Origin: Paenibacillus stellifer
GTDB taxonomy: Bacteria > Bacillota > Bacilli > Paenibacillales > Paenibacillaceae
Reading direction: 5' to 3'
NCBI RefSeq assembly: GCF_000758685.1
Contig: NZ_CP009286.1
Coordinates: 4,494,501-4,558,500 of the forward strand
DNA: 64,000 nt
The notes beneath the pieces were generated by a model. It was not told the origin of the DNA. It did not search any database and was given only the letters and a program-made list of their open reading frames with translations. The position numbers and the translations under genes are program-made. Below are positions 44,213-53,576 of this stretch, piece by piece. Numbering within the stretch: position 1 is the stretch's first letter; each line of letters starts with the position of its first letter.

Positions 44213-45121
44213 ATGTTTGACGATTTCGATATTTTTGCGGCAGTGGTCGAGCAATCAAGTTTGAACAGGGCGTCCCGTCAACTAAATTTGTCACAGCCCG
44301 CCCTGTCACGTAAAATCTCCAAGCTGGAGGAGCGTCTGGGAGTCCCTTTGTTCAACCGGTTCGGCAAAAGGCTGGAGCTGACCGAGGTCGGACGTCTCGC
44401 TTATACCTATGCTCTGGAGCAGCGCCAGCATCGCGCCAAATTTCTGGAGGCCATCTCCAAATTCAAACAGGGCGAGCCGCTGTCAGTGACGATGGGGGCG
44501 AGTCTAACGACTCTGCAGACGACGCTGCCGCCGCTCGTAAACGCATACATGGAACAATACCCGGCGGCGGAGCTGAAGCTCATCACCGGCAAAACGCATG
44601 AAATCGTCACCTCGGTCCGCGAAGGACGCTCCGAGGTCGGCATCATCGCCTCCGCCACGGACGAAGCGGGCATGCGCTGCGTGCCGCTGTTCGAGGACCG
44701 GCTGCGGCTGGTCGTCGCCGGACATCATCCGCTCGCCCAACTGCCGAGGCTTGAGATGGAGCATCTGACCGGCCAGCCGATGGTTCTCTTCTCCAAGGGC
44801 AGCTGGTACCGCCGGATGACCGACGACCTGTTCCAGCGCAGCGGGGTCCAGCCCGACATCCGCATGGAGATCGACTCCTTCGAGGCGATCATCCGGCTTC
44901 TGCCGACGATCAAGGCGGCTGCGCTGCTCCCGAATTCCTATCTGCGGCCGGAGCTGCTGGCCGGAGGAGGACTCGCTTCGCTGCATATCCGGGAGCTCGA
45001 AATGACCAAGCGGACGACCTGCATGATTTACCGCGAACCGGGCGATTTAAGCCCGGCGGCGCGCAGTCTGATCCGGGTTACCGAAGGGGTGTTCCAGGGC
45101 GGGCTGCCCCCTGTCCCGTAA
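44213..45121 (+). CDS. LysR family regulator divergent from sdhCAB
   Basis: LysR-type regulator of 302 residues: helix-turn-helix SSLNRASRQLNLSQPALSRKISKLE (about 15-39), effector domain from about 88. The ATG at 44213 has AGGAG 8 bases upstream. LysR regulators are often encoded divergently from their target, so control of sdhCAB by this protein (a role akin to CcpC over TCA genes in Bacillus) is a reasonable inference but not shown. No terminator is seen before the T-box leader that follows. Confidence 0.85.
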   Translation: MFDDFDIFAAVVEQSSLNRASRQLNLSQPALSRKISKLEERLGVPLFNRFGKRLELTEVGRLAYTYALEQRQHRAKFLEAISKFKQGEPLSVTMGASLTTLQTTLPPLVNAYMEQYPAAELKLITGKTHEIVTSVREGRSEVGIIASATDEAGMRCVPLFEDRLRLVVAGHHPLAQLPRLEMEHLTGQPMVLFSKGSWYRRMTDDLFQRSGVQPDIRMEIDSFEAIIRLLPTIKAAALLPNSYLRPELLAGGGLASLHIRELEMTKRTTCMIYREPGDLSPAARSLIRVTEGVFQGGLPPVP

Positions 45122-45130
45122 AAATGCCGC

Positions 45131-45160
45131 TTGACTCGGCAGCCCGTCCTGATGTAAGGT
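45131..45160 (+). promoter_or_regulatory. Promoter of the thrS T-box transcript
   Basis: TTGACT (45131-45136) is a near-perfect -35 and TAAGGT (45155-45160) a weak -10, spacing 18. It lies just upstream of the T-box leader. Confidence 0.45.
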
Positions 45161-45169
45161 TAATACCAA

Positions 45170-45497
45170 TTTCATCGATCAGGCTTTGACCAGAGACATG
45201 ATTCCTTTTACGAGCCGCCAGAGAGAGAAGCGAGTGCTGAGAGCTTCTTCGGCAACCGGATGCGGAATTACCCCTTTGCAGCCGCTTCGCGGAACCTTGG
45301 CATGACGCTGATTTCAGCGCTCATCTTGGCAGTATGCGCAGCCGATTCATTCCCGTTACCGGATGCTATGAGGACTTGCGCATGACAAGGCGTCCCGGAA
45401 CTTCCGGAGCTTTGACTTTGGGTGCTGCAGGTCAAATCAGGGTGGAACCACGGGCTTAAACGCACTCGTCCCTTACAGGACGGGCTGCGTTTTTTTT
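45170..45497 (+). ncRNA. T-box riboswitch, threonyl-tRNA responsive
   Basis: Leader of about 330 bases before thrS. The T-box sequence AGGGTGGAACCACGGG lies at 45439-45454; its TGGA would pair with the UCCA end of tRNA-Thr, agreeing with the downstream gene. A GC-rich terminator with T8 follows, mutually exclusive with the antiterminator. The Stem I region is the AGAGAGAGAAGCGAGTGCTG part near 45220-45240. I could not fix the specifier codon, which should be a Thr codon. Uncharged tRNA-Thr would allow read-through. Confidence 0.88.
45459..45497 (+). terminator. T-box-controlled terminator upstream of thrS
   Basis: AACGCACTCGTCC pairs with GGACGGGCTGCGTT with a CTTACA loop and is followed by T8 (ends 45497). 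Confidence 0.85.
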
Positions 45498-45610
45498 GCG
45501 TCCGCAGGTTATCGTCAGGCCGGCTGATCATGAAATTATCGTTAGTCCAATCGAACAACGAGAGACTGAACAACGAAAGACCAAATTTTCGGGAAATGGA
45601 GGCTATGCAG

Positions 45611-47524
45611 ATGGAGATCAACGTAAAATTACCAGATGGCGCAGTAAGGAGGTACCCGGTCGGCACGACAATTATGCAAGTGGCGGAATCACTCGGCACG
45701 GGAATACGAAAGCGGACAGTGGCGGGCACAGTGAACGGGCGGACGGTTGATTTAAGCGAGACGCTCCAGTCTGATTGCCTCCTGACCCTGGTTATGGCGG
45801 ACAGCCCCGAAGGTGTAGAAATCACCCGGCACAGCACCGCCCATATTATGGCACAAGCGCTCAAACGGCTGTTCGGCGGCAGCGCCGTCAAGCTGGGCAT
45901 CGGTCCCGTCATCTCGGACGGATTCTATTACGATGTCGAGCTCGACCGTTCCTTAAGTGTTGACGAGTTATCCGCAATCGAGCGGGAAATGGAGAGCATT
46001 ATCCGCGAGAATCTGCCCATCATGCGGCGGGAGGTCTCACGGGAGGAAGCTCTGTCGATATTCGGGGAGCTGAAGGAGCCGCTGAAGCTGGAGCTGATCG
46101 CCGATCTTCCGCAGGATGCCATCATCAGCCTTTACTCCCAAGGGGAATTCACCGACCTATGCCGTGGCCCCCATCTTCCAAGCACAGGGCGTGTCAAGGC
46201 GTTCAAGCTGCTGAGCGTGGCGGGAGCCTATTGGCGGGGAGATTCCGCTAGACCGATGCTGCAGCGCATCTACGGAACTGCTTTTCCGGATAAAAAGCTG
46301 CTGGAGGAGCATCTCCGCTATCTGGAAGAGGCGAAGAAGCACGATCACCGCAAGCTCGGCAAAGAGCTCGGGCTGTTCATGTTCTCCGAGGAGGCGCCGG
46401 GGATGCCGTTCTACCTCAAGGGCGGCATGACGATCCGGAACGAGCTGGAGAATTTCGCCCGGGAGCTGCAGTTCCAGCGGGGCTATGACGAAGTCCGCAC
46501 CCCCCTCATGATGAACAACCGGCTCTGGGAGCAATCCGGACACTGGGATCATTACAAGGACAATATGTATTTTACCAATGTGGACGACAGCAAGTACGCG
46601 CTGAAGCCGATGAACTGTCCGGGCCATATGCTGATTTACAAAAACGAGCTGCACTCCTACAGGGAACTGCCGATCCGGCTGGCCGAATTCGGCCAGGTGC
46701 ACCGGCATGAGCTGTCGGGAGCGCTTGGCGGAATGATGCGGGTCCGCACCTTCTGCCAGGACGACGCGCACTTGTTCGTCCTGCCGGAGCAGATCGAGGC
46801 GGAAATCGGCCGCGTCATGGAGCTTATCGATCATGTGTACCGTGTCTTCGGCTTCGAATACACGGTGGAATTGTCCACCCGGCCGGAGGATTCTCTCGGC
46901 TCGGATGAGCTCTGGAACGAAGCGGAGTCCGCCCTGCGGAACACTCTCGACCGCAGCGGTCTGCCCTACCGCCTGAACGAAGGCGACGGTGCATTCTACG
47001 GTCCGAAGATTGACTATCACATTCTGGACGCCCTGAAACGGAGCTGGCAGTGCGGAACGATCCAGCTTGATTTCCAGATGCCGGAGAAATTCGACCTGCA
47101 TTATGTAGGGGAAGACGGCCGAAAGCACCGGCCGGTGGTCATACACCGGGCCGTGTACGGCTCCATCGACCGGTTCATGGGCATCCTGACCGAGCATTAC
47201 GCCGGGGCGTTCCCGCTCTGGCTGGCGCCGGTACAGGCGCGGGTCCTGCCGGTCTCGGACGCCTCGGCTGCCTACGCCGCCGAAGTGAAGCAGCGGCTCG
47301 AAGCCGCCGGCATCCGGGCCGAAGCGGACCTGCGGCCGGAGAAGCTGGGCTACAAAATCCGGGAAGCCCAGCTGCTGAGAACGCCCTATATGCTCATTGT
47401 CGGAGAGAATGAGCAGGCCTCCGGCTCCGTGTCGGTACGGACACGGAGCGGGGGCGACGCCGGCATAAGTCCTGTGCCGGAGCTGATCGCGCGGCTGCAG
47501 GAGGAAGTCGCCGCCAAGCGGTAA
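45611..47524 (+). CDS. thrS: Threonyl-tRNA synthetase
   Basis: ThrRS of 637 residues, charging tRNA-Thr. Order: TGS domain (1-62), editing/SAD domain starting HSTAHIMAQALKRL, class II catalytic core, C-terminal anticodon-binding domain. The zinc ligands that recognise threonine are C336 (NCPGH), H387 (CQDDAHLF) and H512 (VIHRAVYGS). The ATG at 45611 (MEINVKLPDG) is the right start: GGAGG lies 8 bases upstream, and the frame further up is only the T-box leader read through. Control is by the T-box. The protein is full length. Confidence 0.96.
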   Translation: MEINVKLPDGAVRRYPVGTTIMQVAESLGTGIRKRTVAGTVNGRTVDLSETLQSDCLLTLVMADSPEGVEITRHSTAHIMAQALKRLFGGSAVKLGIGPVISDGFYYDVELDRSLSVDELSAIEREMESIIRENLPIMRREVSREEALSIFGELKEPLKLELIADLPQDAIISLYSQGEFTDLCRGPHLPSTGRVKAFKLLSVAGAYWRGDSARPMLQRIYGTAFPDKKLLEEHLRYLEEAKKHDHRKLGKELGLFMFSEEAPGMPFYLKGGMTIRNELENFARELQFQRGYDEVRTPLMMNNRLWEQSGHWDHYKDNMYFTNVDDSKYALKPMNCPGHMLIYKNELHSYRELPIRLAEFGQVHRHELSGALGGMMRVRTFCQDDAHLFVLPEQIEAEIGRVMELIDHVYRVFGFEYTVELSTRPEDSLGSDELWNEAESALRNTLDRSGLPYRLNEGDGAFYGPKIDYHILDALKRSWQCGTIQLDFQMPEKFDLHYVGEDGRKHRPVVIHRAVYGSIDRFMGILTEHYAGAFPLWLAPVQARVLPVSDASAAYAAEVKQRLEAAGIRAEADLRPEKLGYKIREAQLLRTPYMLIVGENEQASGSVSVRTRSGGDAGISPVPELIARLQEEVAAKR

Positions 47525-47757
47525 GGGTAGCGGCGATTGGGTCAAGCGCTTCAGATATCGGCTGGGGCAAGCGGTTAAGGCACGGATGCTGCGCCTTCCA
47601 GCTTCAGCCAAACAAGGGCATATCACGCGAAGCCGGTAGCCTGACCAGATCAAATCTCAGTCAGAATAAACCATTGCCTCAACGGACTCAGCGCTTCGGC
47701 AGCACCGCCCGCGGCTCACGCCGCCGGGCACTTGTATCCGAATATGACACTGGCGCC

Positions 47758-48441
47758 TCAGGGCGCCTCTTCAACATCGACCGCTTCCTCTTCGAAGCGG
47801 TCGATGCTCTCGTTGGAGCCGATCACGACCATGATGTCTCCGGCGTACAGATAATCATGCGCGGTAGGCGCGACGATTACGCCTTCCTCACCCTTGCGGT
47901 TGAGGGCGATGATGCTGCAGCCGTATTTGCCCCGGGTGTTGATCGCGGCAAGGCTTTTTCCGTCCATGCAGGAAGGAACGGTCAGCTCGACAATCCGGTA
48001 ATCCTTGGACAGCTCGATATAATCGAGCAGATGCGGCGTGACAAGCTGATGCGCCACCCGGACGCCCATATCCCGCTCGGGGAAGATCACCCGATCCACC
48101 CCAAGTCTCTCCAGCGCGCGGCCGTGCAGAATGCTGATCGCCTTGGCCACCACCATCTTGACGCCTAGCTCCTTGAGCAGAATGGCGGTCAAGATGCTGC
48201 GCTCCATATCGTCGCCGATCGCCACAATGCCGCAGTCCAGATTGCGGACGCCGAGTGAGCGCATTACGCTCTCATCGGTGGCGTCCGCCATTACGGCATG
48301 CGTGAGCCGGTCGTTCAATTCCTCCACCCGCTCTTCGTTATGGTCGATTCCGAGCACTTCATAACCCATCTCCATAAGCTCGAGCGCCAGACTGGAGCCA
48401 AAACGGCCAAGGCCGATTACGACAAACTGCTGTGCTTTCAT
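47758..48441 (-). CDS. KtrA/KtrC-type K+ uptake regulatory protein (RCK)
   Basis: Cytoplasmic regulator of 227 residues with a Rossmann RCK_N domain (FVVIGLGRFGSSLALELMEMG, 6-26; D33 of LGIDHN binds the ribose) and an RCK_C domain from about 140, which in Ktr proteins binds c-di-AMP. It forms an octameric ring under the KtrB-type pore and gates K+ entry on ATP/ADP binding. Its ATG at 48441 comes 11 bases after the stop of the pore gene; AAGGGG lies 7 bases upstream. It is the second gene of the operon. Confidence 0.9.
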   Translation of the reverse strand: MKAQQFVVIGLGRFGSSLALELMEMGYEVLGIDHNEERVEELNDRLTHAVMADATDESVMRSLGVRNLDCGIVAIGDDMERSILTAILLKELGVKMVVAKAISILHGRALERLGVDRVIFPERDMGVRVAHQLVTPHLLDYIELSKDYRIVELTVPSCMDGKSLAAINTRGKYGCSIIALNRKGEEGVIVAPTAHDYLYAGDIMVVIGSNESIDRFEEEAVDVEEAP

Positions 48442-48452
48442 GTTCTATCCCC

Positions 48453-49811
48453 TTATCCGATAATCATTTTTCCTTCCGGGTAGCGGTACAGGGGCTTGCC
48501 TTGCTTCGGCCCAAGCGCATACGCCAGTGTCAGCACACCAAGCCGGCCTGCGAACATCGTCAGTGCAATGAGAACCTTGCCCGCCCCGGATAGCTCCGGG
48601 GTCACGCCAAGACTGAGGCCGACCGTGGCAAAGGCAGAGGTCGTCTCGAACAGGAGATCCAGGAACGGCATCTCCTCCGTAGTGGACAGCAGCATGGTGA
48701 CGGTTCCGATCAGCAGCAGCGCGAGCACGGTAATCGTCAGCGCCTTGAAGACCCGCTCCTGGCTGAGCCGGTAGCGGAACAGCACGATATCGTCGCGTCC
48801 GCGCAGCATGGCAATTACCGCGCCCAGCATGATCGTAAAGGTCGTGGTCTTGATGCCGCCTCCCGTAGAACCGGGAGAAGCCCCGATGAACATTAAGATG
48901 ATGATGAAGAACTGGGAGGCCTGGCGGAGTCCCGTCAAATCCAGCGTATTCGCGCCGGCTGTACGGGGCGTGACGGATTGAAAGAGCGCTCCCCAGACTT
49001 TGCCTCCGAAATTCAGCGACCCGAGCGTCCGCGTGTTCGTGAATTCGAAGACGAACAGCACGAGCGCTCCGATTCCGATCAGCGCCGCCGTCGAGGTCAG
49101 CACCACCTTAGTATGCAGGGAGAGCCGCCGTCCCCGCCGGTAACCGATCAGGTCCGACATGACGATAAAGCCGATCCCGCCCGACACGATCAGGAACATG
49201 ACGACCACGTTGACGACCGGATCGGATGTATAGCCGGTAAGGCTCCGGTAGTTCCCGAACAAATCAAAGCCTGCGTTATTGAACATGGAGACGGCATGAA
49301 ACAGCCCGAAGAACATCGCGCGCCCAAAAGGCATGTCGAACGCCCAACGGATCGTAAGCAGGATGGCCGCTCCGCCTTCGATAACCAGCGAATAGATCAG
49401 CACGCTGCGGATGAGCCGGACAATCCCTTCCATGGAGCTCTGATTCATCGCCTCCTGCAGCACCAGCCGTTCCCGCAGCGAAATGCGCCGCCGGAACACC
49501 AGGGCGAACAGCGTGGCCATTGTCATGAAGCCCAGGCCCCCAATCTGAATCAGCACCATAATGACAACCTGTCCGAAGACGGAGAAGAACGTGCCGGTGT
49601 CATGCACGACAAGCCCTGTCACACATACGGCGGAGGTCGCCGTGAAGACCGCGTCCAGAAAGCTGATGCCCTGCCCCTGCGTATGGGACACAGGCAGCAT
49701 AAGAAGAAGGGCTCCGATCATAATAATTAGAGCAAACCCGATGACGAGAATTTGCGGCGGAGACAGCTTCAGCCAGCGAAACTCGGAGATTTTGGGTATC
49801 GGTAAAGCCAT
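48453..49811 (-). CDS. KtrB/KtrD-type K+ transporter, pore subunit
   Basis: Membrane transporter of 452 residues of the TrkH/KtrB family: four repeated M1-P-M2 units with pore glycines in TSAVCVTGL, NNAGFDLFG, RTAGANT and TVGLSLG. It imports K+ together with the RCK subunit encoded next. The ATG at 49811 (MALPIPKISEFRW) follows GGGGGG by 5 bases; upstream in-frame codons to 49910 lack homology. No ydaO-type c-di-AMP riboswitch is seen in the 195 bases upstream. Confidence 0.9.
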   Translation of the reverse strand: MALPIPKISEFRWLKLSPPQILVIGFALIIMIGALLLMLPVSHTQGQGISFLDAVFTATSAVCVTGLVVHDTGTFFSVFGQVVIMVLIQIGGLGFMTMATLFALVFRRRISLRERLVLQEAMNQSSMEGIVRLIRSVLIYSLVIEGGAAILLTIRWAFDMPFGRAMFFGLFHAVSMFNNAGFDLFGNYRSLTGYTSDPVVNVVVMFLIVSGGIGFIVMSDLIGYRRGRRLSLHTKVVLTSTAALIGIGALVLFVFEFTNTRTLGSLNFGGKVWGALFQSVTPRTAGANTLDLTGLRQASQFFIIILMFIGASPGSTGGGIKTTTFTIMLGAVIAMLRGRDDIVLFRYRLSQERVFKALTITVLALLLIGTVTMLLSTTEEMPFLDLLFETTSAFATVGLSLGVTPELSGAGKVLIALTMFAGRLGVLTLAYALGPKQGKPLYRYPEGKMIIG

Positions 49812-50006
49812 TTCATCCCCCCATTCTTGTTGTACTTTCGCAATTCCAAGCCCTATCGCGATCGTATCAGATTTGGCGAGGATTTTCAGCTTTTTTCGGA
49901 CGAGCGCCAAATCCCTCCTAATTATTGGCTTTGGATAGGCCAGCTATGCTATTTTTAAAGAAGCCATCTATATCGATTTAGAAATCATAAACCAAGGAGG
50001 CGTTTC

Positions 50007-51746
50007 ATGAATCGCGTCGGACAGCCGCTTAAGCTGCGGCCTCTATCCCGAACACTCATTATCGCGGGCCTGATCGGCCTGATCCTGTTCGCCATGTTCC
50101 AGATTATCCCCTCTCTGAACCAGCCCGGAGCCGGAAATGAGCAGGCCATCACCAAATCAGACGCGTCACTCAAGGCCTCCCGGTTCGCGGAGGAGAACCT
50201 TGGATACATACCGCAGGCCAGCGACCGCTGGACAGTGACTTATACATCGGATTCTTCATTCTACGGCTACATGTCACGCAAGAACTTGCTGGATAGCTAT
50301 ACGAGCCGAAAGCTCGATGAACGTTATCCGTACGATACATTCCACGTTTCGCTGAACACCCAGAAGGAGACATGGGATAGGCTGACCGTGGATTTGAATA
50401 TGTATACGGGCGAGCCGGTCGGTTTCTCCCGGGTTCCTGCGGGGTATCTTCATCCCACCAGCGTTACCGAGGAAGCCCTGACCGGTAAGGAAAGCGACTC
50501 GGAGTTCGCTAACGATAGTTCCGTCAACGCGCAAAAAAGGGAGGTGCTTGCTGAGCCCTGGCTGAAGCTGTGGGGAGTGGACATATCGAAGCTGGAACGG
50601 CTGCCGGCAACCGACGGATATGGCCTGATCTACGCTGACAACAGTGTCAAAGTGGGAGAAGCGTCGCTACGCTACGCCTTTAAATTCTCGAACGGGCAGG
50701 TGTCGCTGTTCCATCCCGGTTTCTGGGCGCCGCAGTGGCATACGGATTACGTAGACGACCAGGTATCGACCGCCACGCGGCTGACGCTGATCGGCTATGG
50801 CCTTCCGACCTTGGCGCTCGGCATACTGGCGCTGATCTACAGCATACTCCGGCGGAGCCATACGTCTTTTAAACGCGGCGTCTTCCTTAGTATCGTCTTT
50901 TTCTTCATTATGATGATCAGCACGTACAATTCGGTGCCGGAGACCTCATCCGAATCCTTGGAGGGGCGGGTAGCCTCGGTCGTAATGTTCATCATTTATA
51001 CGCTGTACAGCCTGCTGATGGCCTCTCTGCTCTACTTCTCCCTTGTAGGCGGCAACGGCCTCTGGCGGAAGGAAGAAGGACTGAATCCGTGGCCCCGGGC
51101 CAAAGAGCCAGGCTATGGCAAATACGTGTTGGACAGCGTCTACGCCGGCTATATTTGGGCATTCGTGCTGCTCGGCGTACAGACGCTCATGTTCATCCTG
51201 CTGCAGTACACGCTCCATAACTGGTCGACGACGGATGCGTCCCAGTCACCCTATAACATGCGCTATCCATGGCTGCTTCCTATTATGGCCTGGCTGGCCG
51301 GATTGTCCGAGGAGGCAGTCTACCGGCTGTTCGGCATCCGGATGCTGAAGAAGATCGTCCGCAGCACGCTGCTTGCCAGCCTGATCACCACGATCATCTG
51401 GGCGTTCGGGCATACGCTGTACCCAATCTATCCGATCAGCTCCCGTCCAATCGAGCTGACGGTGATCGGGCTGCTGTTCAGCTATATTTTTCTGCGCTAC
51501 GGCTTCATTACCGCCATGTTCAGCCATGTCGTCTTCGACAGCATCCTGATGGGAGCGACCCTGATCTTCATGCGCGAGCCGGTGAATGTCATTGCGGGCA
51601 TCGTGACGCTCGTGATGCCGTTTATCGTCGGCTACATCGTCTACCGCTTCAACCCGCCGGGGCGCGAGCGCAAGCCCGAGCCTCCTCGGGATGAGCCCGG
51701 ACCGGAAGCGCCGGAACCCGTGGTACAGCCTCCTTTCCCTTCATAA
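50007..51746 (+). CDS. CPBP family intramembrane metalloprotease (large, two-part)
   Basis: Protein of 579 residues. An N-terminal helix (about 16-36) is followed by a large extracytoplasmic domain (about 40-255), a set of helices, and a C-terminal CPBP/Abi domain with the metal motifs LSEEAVYRLFG (EExxxR, about 432-442), WAFGHTLY and MFSHVVFDS. The tail (about 550-579) is Pro/Glu-rich. CPBP proteases cut substrates in the membrane; target unknown. AAGGAGG lies 6 bases before the ATG. It is divergent from the Ktr operon and ends at a strong terminator. Confidence 0.85.
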   Translation: MNRVGQPLKLRPLSRTLIIAGLIGLILFAMFQIIPSLNQPGAGNEQAITKSDASLKASRFAEENLGYIPQASDRWTVTYTSDSSFYGYMSRKNLLDSYTSRKLDERYPYDTFHVSLNTQKETWDRLTVDLNMYTGEPVGFSRVPAGYLHPTSVTEEALTGKESDSEFANDSSVNAQKREVLAEPWLKLWGVDISKLERLPATDGYGLIYADNSVKVGEASLRYAFKFSNGQVSLFHPGFWAPQWHTDYVDDQVSTATRLTLIGYGLPTLALGILALIYSILRRSHTSFKRGVFLSIVFFFIMMISTYNSVPETSSESLEGRVASVVMFIIYTLYSLLMASLLYFSLVGGNGLWRKEEGLNPWPRAKEPGYGKYVLDSVYAGYIWAFVLLGVQTLMFILLQYTLHNWSTTDASQSPYNMRYPWLLPIMAWLAGLSEEAVYRLFGIRMLKKIVRSTLLASLITTIIWAFGHTLYPIYPISSRPIELTVIGLLFSYIFLRYGFITAMFSHVVFDSILMGATLIFMREPVNVIAGIVTLVMPFIVGYIVYRFNPPGRERKPEPPRDEPGPEAPEPVVQPPFPS

Positions 51747-51754
51747 CAACAAGA

Positions 51755-51803
51755 CAGCCGAAGGCCAAGACTTGAAACAAAGTCCCGGTCTTCGGCTGCT
51801 TTT
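51755..51803 (+). terminator. Terminator of the CPBP gene
   Basis: CAGCCGAAG (51755-51763) and CTTCGGCTG (51790-51798) form a perfect 9-bp stem with AGACTT/AAGTC pairing inside, followed by CTTTTAT. Confidence 0.8.
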
Positions 51804-51828
51804 ATCTATCGGCATCCCTGCGCTGTTT

Positions 51829-52605
51829 CTATCGGCAAGTCAGATTGGCCAATCGCCGGATCTCATCGCTTAGCCTTGAATTGACTGGATATACTTCTTC
51901 TAGATAATCTAAAATGCGAAGTGCCGATTCGGGAACATGATCGTATCCCTGCATCATGCTTCCGATGATTTCCGCAAAACGGGGGTATCTCTTCTCTAAC
52001 CGCCTCTCATTTCCAAATGGGTCAGGATAGTAATCCACCTCTGGCTCCAGTAGATGGAGCACGGATAGAATACTGTCTATAGCGTAGCCTTGAACAAACC
52101 TCGTAGCAGACAGGCGTTCCCCCCTTGCATAACGTCCGAGCCCTACGTATAGATTGGTTAAGGCTTCGTTCAAAGGAAAGTCCAGGGAATCATTTTTTAG
52201 AGAGGGGATTGGATTTACAGGTGTGGCGATTTCCGTATTACCATACATCGGGTCCTTCCATATGATCCGGGCCCCCGTATAGGAGGCGTTCTCCAGCTCC
52301 CATTCCTCGAATACCGCATATTCCCCGTAAATTCCGTCCTCGAACAGCACCTTGTACCCGACCTCCGAATTCTTGAATGCATAGGCAAGAGGCTGTATTT
52401 CTTCGAGCCAATCCAATCGGTCGATATATCGGTTCTTCTCCCCCGGTTTCACAATAACAAAGAAATCCAAATCCGAATATTCATCCAACCGCTCTGTTTC
52501 GGTCCCAGCGGAACCAAGTCCTAATAATGCAAGGGCTCCCCCCTTGCGTTCGAGCGACTTACCGATCTCACCCAGCCGTTGCAGCAGCAATTCTGTTCTC
52601 CGCAT
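51829..52605 (-). CDS. Nucleotidyltransferase-domain protein (aminoglycoside/lincosamide-type)
   Basis: Protein of 258 residues with a Pol-beta-type nucleotidyltransferase motif: LGLGSAGTETERLDEYSDLD (about 30-49), i.e. GSA followed by DxD metal ligands (YSDLDFFV). The C-terminal half is helical. Small proteins of this type adenylylate antibiotics (streptomycin, lincosamides), but many are uncharacterised, so resistance is only a possibility. The ATG at 52605 has AGGAGG 6 bases upstream. A promoter, short leader and intrinsic terminator precede it, suggesting attenuation control. Confidence 0.78.
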   Translation of the reverse strand: MRRTELLLQRLGEIGKSLERKGGALALLGLGSAGTETERLDEYSDLDFFVIVKPGEKNRYIDRLDWLEEIQPLAYAFKNSEVGYKVLFEDGIYGEYAVFEEWELENASYTGARIIWKDPMYGNTEIATPVNPIPSLKNDSLDFPLNEALTNLYVGLGRYARGERLSATRFVQGYAIDSILSVLHLLEPEVDYYPDPFGNERRLEKRYPRFAEIIGSMMQGYDHVPESALRILDYLEEVYPVNSRLSDEIRRLANLTCR

Positions 52606-52631
52606 ACGAATCCTCCTCTGATTTTGAATGC

Positions 52632-52670
52632 AAAAAAGGGTCCAACCCACTTCTCAGCGAGGTTGAACCC
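52632..52670 (-). terminator. Intrinsic terminator in the leader of the nucleotidyltransferase gene
   Basis: On the minus strand GGGTTCAACC pairs with GGTTGGACCC (9 of 10) and is followed by six T. It sits between the promoter at 52701-52730 and the gene start at 52605, so it would act as an attenuator. Confidence 0.75.
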
Positions 52671-52700
52671 GAAAGTTACATTGCCTTTATTATTAATGCA

Positions 52701-52730
52701 AAGTTAGCACGTTCCTAATGTTGCTGTCAA
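52701..52730 (-). promoter_or_regulatory. Promoter of the nucleotidyltransferase gene
   Basis: On the minus strand a perfect -35 TTGACA (52730-52725) is followed after 18 bases by TAACTT (52706-52701). The predicted leader of about 90 bases contains the terminator above. Confidence 0.6.
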
Positions 52731-53576
52731 TGTAAAAGCTTGCTCCCGCTTATGAGGTGGCTCACCGAATCATCATCTATAAAGTGAAAGACGAAAGCTA
52801 AATAATGGTCACAACATGATTGCGATACATTCAATCGAATTGCAGCCATGCACTTCATTACAAAGTCATCGAACAGAGAGGGCAAATTCCGGTCAAGATT
52901 TTCACGCAGCCAGTCGAATTGTTTCCTTACCATTGGTATGAAAATAAAAGATTTGGTTCATCCTCATGAGCACCATAGATATCATAATTGACAAGTACGA
53001 CACGATACTAAATGTCAGAGATATTTTCGTTGTCAATCGCAACGAGATTCACTTCGTTCGTTGGTCAAGCAGCAACGAGCCCAGTTGCTTATTCTCCAAT
53101 CTAGTATAGAGCAACTTCTCAGACACGACCTCCATGCGCATAGAATGAGCATCAAACTCGATTTCAGCACCTCGATAAAGACGGAAATGACGGATTATAG
53201 ACCTATTCCCTACTTGCTTCCATACTGAAGGTCGTCATCAACCGTAAAGGAGCCTCAAAATTTGATGATTTTACAGCGTATGCTCGACTTAACCATATTT
53301 TAACGAGTCACTTTCGAATATGCGGACTCGACCTGCTCCATTTCGCCTAGCGACTGGAATGGCACAACGACATATATCAAGATTCGCAACGGAGTAACTA
53401 TTTTGTAGCTGGAGGAAAGAGGCAGAACCAAGATCGGTAGCTATGTCAGACAATTTGCTAGCGTATGCAGTACCAATCATTAGCGGGTAGTCATAGGTTC
53501 TAATTAATTTTGCTTTAGCGTACACAAAAACCAGAGAGGTTGATCCCTACCAAGTTCCTAATAACCGCTAACAAAA
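52731..53576. other. AT-rich gap without recognised genes
   Basis: About 850 bases between the nucleotidyltransferase promoter and the end of the retron reverse transcriptase. Short open frames (for example minus 52933-52727 and 53525-53289) have no ribosome binding sites or family resemblance. I see nothing I can support. Confidence 0.4.

Noticed and set aside
46157..47653. 498-codon open frame antisense to thrS
   Set aside because: thrS is complete with all zinc ligands; the antisense frame has no start signal or motif.
49812..50006. c-di-AMP (ydaO) riboswitch upstream of the Ktr pore gene
   Set aside because: The region is short and lacks the conserved ydaO elements and a terminator.
52727..52933. 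68-codon minus-strand frame
   Set aside because: No ribosome binding site and it overlaps the -35 of the nucleotidyltransferase promoter.
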